Shown: positions 8,294 through 15,109 of the stretch, piece after piece
Layout: every line of letters starts with the position of its first letter
Numbering within the stretch: the first letter of the stretch is position 1
NCBI RefSeq assembly: GCF_903819335.1
Contig: NZ_CAIJDE010000017.1
Span: 248,001-312,000 of the forward strand
DNA: 64,000 bases
Source of the DNA: Flavobacterium panici
GTDB taxonomy: Bacteria > Bacteroidota > Bacteroidia > Flavobacteriales > Flavobacteriaceae
Direction: 5' to 3'
Position numbers and translations under genes: made by a program
The notes under the pieces: model-generated
Seen by the model: only the letters and a program-made list of their open reading frames with translations
Told to the model about the DNA's origin: nothing
Database searches by the model: none

Positions 8294-8755
8294 ATGTCAA
8301 ACACCTTTCATCAAATTTATATACAAGCCGTTTTTGCAGTTAAATACAGAGAAGCACAAATTACAAATGATTGCAAATCTAAAATATTAAGCGTAATAGG
8401 GAATTTAATAAATGAAACTGGCTGCAAAACCATAATAGTAAACGGAACTGAAGATCATGTTCATTGTCTTCTAGCTCTTAAACCAACAATCTCTGTTTCG
8501 GATTTGATGAAAGCTGTAAAAGGGAAATCTTCAAAATATATCAATGATCATCTATTGACAAAATGCAAATTTGAATGGCAGGAAGGTTATGGTGTCTTTT
8601 CATATAGTAAATCTCACATTGATGCTGTGTATAAATATATTGAAAATCAAGAAGAGCATCATAAAAAGCAAAATTTCAAAGAGGAATATTCTTCTTTTTT
8701 AAATAAACACAATGCTAAATTTGATGAACGATGTCTTTTTGAAAATTTAATATGA
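8294..8755 (+). CDS. IS200/IS605-type Y1 transposase
   Basis: A 153-residue single-domain Y1 HUH transposase, which cuts and rejoins single-stranded DNA next to hairpins. The HUH pair is His55-Val-His57 and the likely nucleophile is Tyr115 in YIENQ, followed by the conserved HH at 122-123. Length and motif spacing match TnpA of IS200. The gene is enclosed by two bipartite palindromes (8002-8216 and 8815-9000) whose outer and inner arms correspond, so the whole 8002-9000 block behaves like a unit; a gene-less copy of the palindrome lies at 42061-42162. No tnpB is present. Family assignment is firm; current activity cannot be judged. Confidence 0.92.
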   Translation: MSNTFHQIYIQAVFAVKYREAQITNDCKSKILSVIGNLINETGCKTIIVNGTEDHVHCLLALKPTISVSDLMKAVKGKSSKYINDHLLTKCKFEWQEGYGVFSYSKSHIDAVYKYIENQEEHHKKQNFKEEYSSFLNKHNAKFDERCLFENLI

Positions 8756-8814
8756 TTCTATAATTGCAAACTCATCAAAACAATTACGTTTCGTCAAATA
8801 ATCATCCCGTATTA

Positions 8815-9000
8815 AAACTGGACTGAAGTCCAGCCCTACAATATGGATCGTTCCTTCGGAACTTCATGTAGAGTCATCTCCATCTTTGATGTTATATAAA
8901 TACATTAAATACACTCTACAAAAATAAATTGTTCCTGAGGAACTAAAAAAAAGAGCCAACGGCTCGAATCATATTGTAGGGCTGGACTTCAGTCCAGTTT
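8815..9000. repeat. Right palindromic flank of Y1 element A
   Basis: Starts AAACTGGACTGAAGTCCAGC, contains GTTCCTTCGGAAC, and ends with AGAGCCAACGGCTCGAAT and TGTAGGGCTGGACTTCAGTC. Its right half is the inverse of the left half of 8002-8216, with only two or three differences over about 54 bases, so the gene lies between matched terminal inverted repeats. Confidence 0.9.
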
Positions 9001-9052
9001 AAAATATAAATACAAGCCCCTAATTCAAATTCTTTCTTAGGTAAATAATTTT

Positions 9053-9060
9053 TAACTTTG
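9053..9060 (+). promoter_or_regulatory. Candidate -7 element of fumarase
   Basis: TAACTTTG matches TAnnTTTG and lies 15 bases before the fumarase start codon. No clear -33 TTG at the right distance. Confidence 0.4.
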
Positions 9061-9075
9061 TAAAAAAACAAAGAA

Positions 9076-10680
9076 ATGATTGATTTTATATACCAGGATC
9101 CTTACCCAATTTTAAAGGATGATACGCAGTACCGCAAAATTACTTCTGATTTTGTAAAAGTGGAGCAATTTGGAGAACGTGAAATTTTAACCGTTGATCC
9201 AAAAGGTTTAGAATTACTGGCTGAAGAAGCCTTAACCGATGTTTCGTTCATGCTTAGAACGACACATTTGCAAAAACTAAGAAACATTCTTGATGATCCA
9301 GAAGCAACAGACAATGATCGTTTTGTAGCTTACAATTTACTTCAAAATGCTTCGGTTGCTGCCGAAGGACAGTTACCAAGCTGTCAGGATACCGGTACAG
9401 CGATTGTAATGGCAAAAAAAGGGGAAAGCATCTTTACAGGTGTTGATGATGCTGAATGGTTAAGCCGTGGTATTTTCAATACATACCAAAAACGTAATTT
9501 ACGTTATTCTCAAATTGTACCAATTTCGATGTTTGAAGAGAAAAACTCAGGTTCAAATCTTCCGGCACAAATTGATATATATGCTAAAAAAGGAACTTCA
9601 TACGATTTCCTATTTATGGCAAAAGGTGGTGGTTCTGCAAATAAGACTTACTTGTATCAACAGACCAAATCGCTATTAAACGATAAATCTATGGATGCTT
9701 TTGTGAGAGCAAAAATCAAAGATTTAGGAACATCGGCTTGTCCCCCTTATCACTTGGCTTTGGTTATTGGTGGAACTTCAGCGGAAGCAAACTTAAGTGC
9801 CGTTAAAAAAGCGTCTGCAGGATATTATGATCACTTGCCGACTTCTGGAAATATGGCGGGTCAGGCATTTCGTGATTTAGAATGGGAGGCACGAGTTCAA
9901 AAAATCTGTCAGGAAAGTGAAATTGGAGCTCAGTTTGGAGGAAAATATTTCACACATGACGTTCGTGTAATTCGTTTACCGCGTCACGCTGCTTCTTGTC
10001 CGGTTGGATTAGGAGTTTCTTGTTCTGCGGATAGAAATATCAAAGGAAAAATCACTAAAGACGGAATCTTCGTTGAACAATTGGAAGTAAATCCAAAACA
10101 ATTTTTACCAGAAACAGCTCCGCATTTAGAAGCTCCGGTTGAAGTTGATTTAGATCAGCCAATGGCAGATATTTTGGCTAAACTATCTCAATACCCTATC
10201 AAAACACGTTTAAAACTAAACGGAACTGTAATTGTTGCCCGTGATATTGCACACGCAAAAATTAAAGAATTACTAGATGCCGGAAAACCTATGCCGGAAT
10301 ATTTTAAAAACCATCCGGTATATTATGCTGGTCCGGCAAAAACTCCGGAAGGAATGGCCTCGGGAAGTTTTGGGCCAACAACTGCCGGACGTATGGATGT
10401 TTATGTAGATGAATTCCAAAAACATGGCGGAAGTATGATTATGCTTGCTAAAGGAAACCGTACAAAACAAGTTACGGATGCCTGCAACAAATATGGCGGA
10501 TTCTATTTAGGTTCTATTGGAGGTCCCGCTGCTATTTTAGCACAAGACAATATCTTAAAAGTTGAAGTTGTTGATTTTGAAGAATTAGGAATGGAAGCCG
10601 TTCGTAAAATCACCGTAAAAGATTTCCCTGCTTTTATTATCACTGATGATAAAGGAAATGATTTCTTTGAAAATTTATAA
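9076..10680 (+). CDS. fumA: Class I fumarate hydratase
   Basis: A 534-residue iron-sulfur fumarase that interconverts fumarate and malate in the TCA cycle. The alpha part carries [17 protein letters not shown] and [16 protein letters not shown], with the cysteines that hold the [4Fe-4S] cluster, and a third in [17 protein letters not shown]; the beta part begins around residue 350 with PVEVDLDQP and includes TSGRMD-like [13 protein letters not shown]. Alpha and beta are fused, as in the FumA/FumB type. It is monocistronic, with a terminator directly downstream. Very secure at family level. Confidence 0.93.
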   Translation: MIDFIYQDPYPILKDDTQYRKITSDFVKVEQFGEREILTVDPKGLELLAEEALTDVSFMLRTTHLQKLRNILDDPEATDNDRFVAYNLLQNASVAAEGQLPSCQDTGTAIVMAKKGESIFTGVDDAEWLSRGIFNTYQKRNLRYSQIVPISMFEEKNSGSNLPAQIDIYAKKGTSYDFLFMAKGGGSANKTYLYQQTKSLLNDKSMDAFVRAKIKDLGTSACPPYHLALVIGGTSAEANLSAVKKASAGYYDHLPTSGNMAGQAFRDLEWEARVQKICQESEIGAQFGGKYFTHDVRVIRLPRHAASCPVGLGVSCSADRNIKGKITKDGIFVEQLEVNPKQFLPETAPHLEAPVEVDLDQPMADILAKLSQYPIKTRLKLNGTVIVARDIAHAKIKELLDAGKPMPEYFKNHPVYYAGPAKTPEGMASGSFGPTTAGRMDVYVDEFQKHGGSMIMLAKGNRTKQVTDACNKYGGFYLGSIGGPAAILAQDNILKVEVVDFEELGMEAVRKITVKDFPAFIITDDKGNDFFENL

Positions 10681-10684
10681 GTTT

Positions 10685-10800
10685 TTGCCACAAGGGCACT
10701 AAGACACAAAGATTTTTTAAAATAAAAACCGCCTCATTGGGCGGTTTTTATTTATGTTTTGCTTAAAAATTTCTTCGAGTCTTAGTGTCTTTGTGGCATT
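10685..10800. repeat. Inverted intergenic repeat enclosing the fumarase terminator
   Basis: GCACTAAGACACAAAGATTT after the fumarase gene is mirrored imperfectly by TCTTAGTGTCTTTGTGGC before 10800, placing the terminator at the centre of a larger imperfect palindrome. Confidence 0.55.
10724..10749. terminator. Bidirectional rho-independent terminator
   Basis: AAAAACCGCC pairs with GGCGGTTTTT across a six-base loop. It serves fumarase on the plus strand and may also serve the convergent PAS gene. Confidence 0.85.
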
Positions 10801-10807
10801 TAAAAAC

Positions 10808-11308
10808 CTAAGCGCTTTTATCTTCTTTTTCAAAAGCTATAAAATGTGATAGCTCTCCTTTTAAATTATAAATTGGAGTTGCATCCATGCTGCATTTATA
10901 GCTTCTGCCGTCTTTTTTATAGTTTTGGATGGTTTTCTTAAAAGGTTCTTTCAGTTTTATTGCTTCCTGAATTTCTTTTAAAACAGTTTTACAAGTCTCC
11001 GGGCCTTGAAACATTTTAGGCGTTTTCCCTAAAATTTCATCTTCTTTATATCCCGTCATTCTTTTGATTCTGTTTGATGCAAAGACGATTTTTAAATCTA
11101 AATCAGTAATAAGCACCACTTCGTCTTTGATTCTTTCTTCGATTTTAAGGTTTTTATCGTTCCAGGTAAATTGATTGGAGATTTTATTTACCTTTTTCAT
11201 GTCGGCAAAAACCGCCTTCAATTCATTTAAATACTCATAATGAAGATCTAAGGCCAAAATAGGCAACCAAGTCCGGTTTGCTGTATCATCAGAGCTATTC
11301 TTTTTCAT
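10808..11308 (-). CDS. PAS domain protein, LOV-like but without the photoactive cysteine
   Basis: A 166-residue protein with one PAS domain (about residues 60-163). The pattern ASNRIKRMTGYKEDEILG, GPETC and NYKKDGRSY is that of LOV domains, the flavin-binding blue-light sensors. However the LOV signature GxNCRFLQ reads GKTPKMFQ here, with Pro97 where the adduct-forming cysteine would be, so normal LOV photochemistry is not expected. No output domain follows, so it would work by interaction or as a small sensor. It may bind flavin for redox sensing or another ligand; undecided from sequence. Confidence 0.75.
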   Translation of the reverse strand: MKKNSSDDTANRTWLPILALDLHYEYLNELKAVFADMKKVNKISNQFTWNDKNLKIEERIKDEVVLITDLDLKIVFASNRIKRMTGYKEDEILGKTPKMFQGPETCKTVLKEIQEAIKLKEPFKKTIQNYKKDGRSYKCSMDATPIYNLKGELSHFIAFEKEDKSA

Positions 11309-11414
11309 ATGAAATGAATTTTAGAAATCTTTTCTCTCAAACTTACTACTAAAGTTACAAAATAAATTACGGGAAAACCTCATTTAGTAAAATTTTACTA
11401 AAACTTTACCAAAT

Positions 11415-12497
11415 CTAAAATGCAAACTTTAGTTGTACTACAACGGCTTTTTTTTCTTCGTTATTCAAATTGTTGAGTGAAATTCCGAGCAAACGAACAG
11501 AATCTTTCATTTTTTCCTGATACAGCAATTCTTCCACAATCTCCATAATCAAACTTTTATCTGAAATAAAATAAGGCAGCGTTTTACTTCTTGTCTGCTG
11601 GGTAAAGTCGCTGTATTTGATTTTAAGCGTAACTGTTTTACCAGAAATATTGTGTTTTTTTAATCTTTTTTCTAATGAAACCGCAATTCTTTCCAATTGT
11701 TCGAGCATAAAGATTTCTGAAGATAAATTGACGTCAAAAGTATGTTCTGCAGCGACAGATTTTGTAACCCGAAATGGTTTTACTTCGCTATTGTGAATTC
11801 CCCGAACTACTTTATAATAAAAAGTGCCTGATTTCCCGAAGTGTTTCTCCAAAAATTCCAGCGATTTACCTTTAAGATCCAGTCCGGTAAAAATTCCGAG
11901 CTGATACATTTTTTCGGTTGTAACTTTTCCAACTCCATAGAACTTTCGAATAGGCAATTCTTCTAAAAAAGGTATAATTTCATCTGGATTTACCGTTTTC
12001 TGTCCGTTTGGTTTATTGACATCGCTGGCAATTTTGGCCACAAACTTATTTACAGAAATTCCTGCCGAAGCCGTAAGTCCAACTTCATTTAAAATTCGGA
12101 GTCTGATTTCTTTTGCTAATAAACTGGCACTTGGATTTCCTTTTTTATTTTGAGTTACATCTAGATAAGCTTCATCCAGTGAAAGCGGTTCAACTAAATC
12201 TGTGTATTCGTGGAAGATTTTATGGATTTTAGAAGAAATCTCTTTATAACGGTCAAATCTTGGTCGGACAAAAATAATTTCGGGACAATATTTTTTTGCC
12301 AAAACGCCGCTTATTGCACTGCGAACACCAAATTTTCTGGCTTCATAACTTGCGGCCGAAACTACTCCTCTATTTTCTGAACCGCCAACAGCAACAGGTT
12401 TTCCGCGTAAAGCAGGATTATCCATTTGCTCTACCGAAGCATAAAAAGCATCCATATCAATATGGATGATTTTTCGATATGTTGGCACATCTGACAT
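11415..12497 (-). CDS. dinB: DNA polymerase IV
   Basis: A 360-residue Y-family translesion polymerase. Catalytic acidic motifs are visible as HIDMDAFYASVEQ (Asp14, Asp16) and SLDEAYLDV near residue 104; GISVNKFVAKIASD, FYGVGKVT (helix-hairpin-helix) and the little-finger domain follow. The C-terminus lacks an obvious beta-clamp peptide, though clamp motifs are short and easily missed. It inserts nucleotides opposite damaged bases. No SOS box could be identified upstream. Confidence 0.95.
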   Translation of the reverse strand: MSDVPTYRKIIHIDMDAFYASVEQMDNPALRGKPVAVGGSENRGVVSAASYEARKFGVRSAISGVLAKKYCPEIIFVRPRFDRYKEISSKIHKIFHEYTDLVEPLSLDEAYLDVTQNKKGNPSASLLAKEIRLRILNEVGLTASAGISVNKFVAKIASDVNKPNGQKTVNPDEIIPFLEELPIRKFYGVGKVTTEKMYQLGIFTGLDLKGKSLEFLEKHFGKSGTFYYKVVRGIHNSEVKPFRVTKSVAAEHTFDVNLSSEIFMLEQLERIAVSLEKRLKKHNISGKTVTLKIKYSDFTQQTRSKTLPYFISDKSLIMEIVEELLYQEKMKDSVRLLGISLNNLNNEEKKAVVVQLKFAF

Positions 12498-12579
12498 TAT
12501 GCAAATTTAAACAGTAAAAGCAATAAAAAGAACGGTACTATAGTTATAAATAGTATCAATTTTTAAAGATTAACAACTA

Positions 12580-12600
12580 AATGATTCCAAACGAATCATT
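12580..12600. promoter_or_regulatory. Palindromic operator candidate upstream of the phosphatase
   Basis: AATGATTC-N5-GAATCATT is a perfect 8-base inverted repeat. It ends 5 bases before a TATTTTTG -7 element (12606-12613), covering the -33 region of the phosphatase promoter. Confidence 0.4.
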
Positions 12601-12605
12601 TTAAT

Positions 12606-12613
12606 TATTTTTG
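12606..12613 (+). promoter_or_regulatory. Candidate -7 element of the phosphatase gene
   Basis: TATTTTTG matches TAnnTTTG and lies 23 bases before the start codon at 12637. The region where a -33 TTG would sit is occupied by the palindrome at 12580-12600. Confidence 0.4.
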
Positions 12614-12636
12614 TAGTTTACTCGAAATATTAAACA

Positions 12637-13371
12637 ATGCGAACATTTGTTATAGGCGACATACACGGAGGATTACTCGCACTTGAGCAAGTGTTGAAAA
12701 GAGCCGAAGTTACTACACAAGATACTCTTATATTTTTAGGTGATTATGTTGACGGCTGGAGCCAGTCGGCAGAAGTTATCGACTTTCTTATAGAATTTAA
12801 AAAAACGCAAAACTGTATTTTCATTAGGGGAAATCATGATCAGCTGGCTCTTGACTGGCTGGAGAACAGACATGAAGATCTGGATGAAGAAATGTGGTAT
12901 AAACATGGCGGAAAAGCTACTGTTGAAGGATATTCTAAAATTTCACCGGAACGAAAAAAGGAACATATCGCTTTTTTTGAATCGCTGAAAGATTATTATC
13001 TGGATGATGAAAACCGTCTTTTTGTTCATGCCGGATTTACGAATTTAAATGGCGTTGTCTGGGAATACTTTCCAAAATTATTTTATTGGGACAGAACACT
13101 TTGGGAATCGGCTTTGGCTTTAGACCCAAATTTAAAACCTGATGATTTATATTATCCGAAACGTTTTACGGTTTATAAAGAAATTTATATTGGCCACACT
13201 CCTGTTACCAGAATTGGAGAAACGGTGCCCATAAATAAAGCATGCGTTTGGAATGTAGATACAGGCGCTGCTTTTAAAGGTCCTTTAACGATTATGAATG
13301 TGGATACCAAGGAGTTCTGGCAAAGCGAACCGTTAAATGAATTGTATTCTAACGAAAAAGGTAGGAATTGA
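12637..13371 (+). CDS. Metallophosphatase, bacteriophage-lambda PPP type
   Basis: A 244-residue calcineurin-fold metallophosphatase. The metal motifs are GDIHG (7-11), GDYVDG (35-40) and GNHD (65-68), with His131 in FVHAGF and a later GHTP. This arrangement is that of PPP-family serine/threonine phosphatases and symmetrical Ap4A hydrolases; small single-domain members occur widely in bacteria. It probably hydrolyses phosphoesters in the cytoplasm; protein versus nucleotide substrate is undecided. A palindrome near -33 suggests transcriptional control. Confidence 0.85.
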   Translation: MRTFVIGDIHGGLLALEQVLKRAEVTTQDTLIFLGDYVDGWSQSAEVIDFLIEFKKTQNCIFIRGNHDQLALDWLENRHEDLDEEMWYKHGGKATVEGYSKISPERKKEHIAFFESLKDYYLDDENRLFVHAGFTNLNGVVWEYFPKLFYWDRTLWESALALDPNLKPDDLYYPKRFTVYKEIYIGHTPVTRIGETVPINKACVWNVDTGAAFKGPLTIMNVDTKEFWQSEPLNELYSNEKGRN

Positions 13372-13418
13372 TATATAAAAATTTAAATTTGCACAGCAAA
13401 ATAATTAATATTTAAGTT

Positions 13419-13949
13419 ATGAAAAAAGTTATCACATTATTGTTTTTGGTATCATTCGGATTTATTCATGCACAGAAAGCTTTTACTGGAAAAGGTGACA
13501 TGAGAGTAAACGTAGGTGCTAATCTACAAGATGGAGGTTCAGGAATTCAGGGATCTATTGATTTTGGTTTAGGAGAAAATTTCTCTTTCGGATTTGTTTC
13601 AAGTTATTTACTTGGTGTAGATAATTATAATGGTTTCTACCACGGAGGCCCAACTTACTACACTGATCACAAACCAGAGTTTAAAGATCGTTTTGATGCA
13701 AAAGCAAGAATTAATGCTAATTTAAGCAGCGTTATTGGTGTTGAACAATTAGATGTTTATCCTGGTTTAAATTTAGGTTTACATAATTTTGGCGGGCACA
13801 TTGGCGGACGTTATTTCTTTACTGACGGATTTGGTGTGTTTTCAGAACTTGCTTTTCCAATTGCAAAATACGGAAGTAATAATGACGTATTCGATCATTT
13901 AAACAATCAGGTTACTTTTAGTTTAGGAGCTTCTTTCAATTTGAACTAA
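13419..13949 (+). CDS. Small outer-membrane beta-barrel-like protein
   Basis: A 176-residue exported protein with a clear signal peptide ending IHA-Q at about residue 19. The mature part alternates Gly/aromatic-rich strands and ends LGASFNLN, a pattern of eight-strand outer-membrane barrels. It matches a hypothetical family frequent in Flavobacterium; no function is known to me. It lies 47 bases after the phosphatase gene on the same strand and ends just before a strong terminator. Confidence 0.7.
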   Translation: MKKVITLLFLVSFGFIHAQKAFTGKGDMRVNVGANLQDGGSGIQGSIDFGLGENFSFGFVSSYLLGVDNYNGFYHGGPTYYTDHKPEFKDRFDAKARINANLSSVIGVEQLDVYPGLNLGLHNFGGHIGGRYFFTDGFGVFSELAFPIAKYGSNNDVFDHLNNQVTFSLGASFNLN

Positions 13950-13980
13950 GTTTTACCTAACAAGATTGCAATAGTTATAA

Positions 13981-14006
13981 AAAAACCGCTCAATTGAGCG
14001 GTTTTT
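13981..14006. terminator. Bidirectional terminator
   Basis: AAAAACCGCTCAA pairs perfectly with its inverse through TTGAGCGGTTTTT. It separates the convergent outer-membrane protein and SAM hydrolase genes and can serve both. Confidence 0.9.
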
Positions 14007-14032
14007 CTTTTTTGTATTAAGATAGCTTGAGC

Positions 14033-14920
14033 TTATTTGCTAAGTAAAATAGTCCAGTCTGCTCCGCTGTAAATTTTATGTTTTGCTGAGAAACTGCCTT
14101 GATTTACGGCCAATGAAAAATTCAAAAGGCTGTTAAAATACGTAACGTCTGTTCCTACCGGAACTTCTCCAAAAGTATTTACCAGTTTTAGTTTTCCTTC
14201 GTAAGCTTTTTTAGTTCCGTTGAAAATCTGGATTTTAACGAAATCCCCCGCTTTCAAACCAAGATTAGCAAAAGTCTTTTTATCAATATTTGTCCAAACG
14301 TTTCCGTATTGAATATCAAGAATTGGAATTCCGCCTTTTATAACACCGTTTTCAAATACTGGTTTTTGGTAATCAATTTTAACTACTTCGCTTGGCAATT
14401 TTGGTCCAACTTCTTCAAAAGTAATTGTTTTTGATGCTAAACGCGCTCCGGTAAAAGCATATACATCACGTCCGTGAAAGGTATATGATTCATTTGAGTT
14501 TTGACGACGGTTTTTTACCTCATCAATTTCACGAACTTCCTGAATCCCTAATTGTTCTGCAATTAAAGTCAAAGTTCCGTTATCCGGAGTTACAAAATAA
14601 TGTCCTGATTTTGTCAATAAAACTACTGAATGTCTTGCTGTACCAACTCCCGGATCACAAACTGAAACAAAAACAGTTCCCGTTGGATAATATTGAGCCG
14701 TTTGTGACAAACGATATGCTGCTTCCCAAATATTAAAAGCCGGAATTTCATGCGTTAAGTCAAATATTTTCAAATCGGTTGAAACACCCATTGCAACACC
14801 TTTCATGGCAGAAACTGCTCCATCTTTCAAACCAAAATCTGATTGAAAAACCAATACATTGTTTTGCGAAAAACCATTAAATGTAATAGCAAGCAAAAAA
14901 AGTAATACTCTTAATTTCAT
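14033..14920 (-). CDS. Exported SAM hydrolase (SAM hydroxide adenosyltransferase family)
   Basis: A 295-residue protein of the DUF62/fluorinase superfamily, whose non-halogenating members hydrolyse S-adenosylmethionine to adenosine and methionine. Family motifs are SDFG (27-30), DLTHEIP (54-60), DPGVGT (89-94), PDNG (112-115) and TFHGRD (147-152). The hydrolase triad maps to Asp89, Arg96 and His149. Unusually for a SAM enzyme it begins with a signal peptide ending near GFSQ (residue 19), implying a periplasmic or surface location. The start at 14920 fits both the signal peptide and a TATCTTTG -7 element; an upstream extension to 14995 is implausible. Divergent from a TonB receptor gene. Confidence 0.85.
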   Translation of the reverse strand: MKLRVLLFLLAITFNGFSQNNVLVFQSDFGLKDGAVSAMKGVAMGVSTDLKIFDLTHEIPAFNIWEAAYRLSQTAQYYPTGTVFVSVCDPGVGTARHSVVLLTKSGHYFVTPDNGTLTLIAEQLGIQEVREIDEVKNRRQNSNESYTFHGRDVYAFTGARLASKTITFEEVGPKLPSEVVKIDYQKPVFENGVIKGGIPILDIQYGNVWTNIDKKTFANLGLKAGDFVKIQIFNGTKKAYEGKLKLVNTFGEVPVGTDVTYFNSLLNFSLAVNQGSFSAKHKIYSGADWTILLSK

Positions 14921-14942
14921 TTTTTCTCTTTTTAAATTTATG

Positions 14943-14950
14943 CAAAGATA
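14943..14950 (-). promoter_or_regulatory. Candidate -7 element of the SAM hydrolase gene
   Basis: TATCTTTG on the minus strand, 22 bases before the chosen start codon; it supports that start over the longer reading. Confidence 0.45.
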
Positions 14951-15006
14951 TTTCATTAAAACCAAAAATTGACATGCATATCTTATAAAAAACAAGATTA
15001 TATAAA

Positions 15007-15035
15007 TTGATTTTAGTTTTTTACAATTACATTTG
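15007..15035 (+). promoter_or_regulatory. Flavobacterial promoter of the TonB receptor
   Basis: TTG (15007-15009), an 18-base spacer, then TACATTTG (15028-15035) fits the -33/-7 consensus closely. The 5' untranslated region would be about 65-70 bases. Confidence 0.55.
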
Positions 15036-15109
15036 CATTTTATTCTTTATCCTATATAAGTAATAGGTAATTTATTTTTTGCCTTTCTTTTATTTCAAAA
15101 CCATTTATT

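Noticed and set aside
12502..12509. TAAATTTG as a -7 element of dinB
   Set aside because: It lies only about 5 bases from the dinB start codon with no -33 TTG, so it would require a leaderless transcript.
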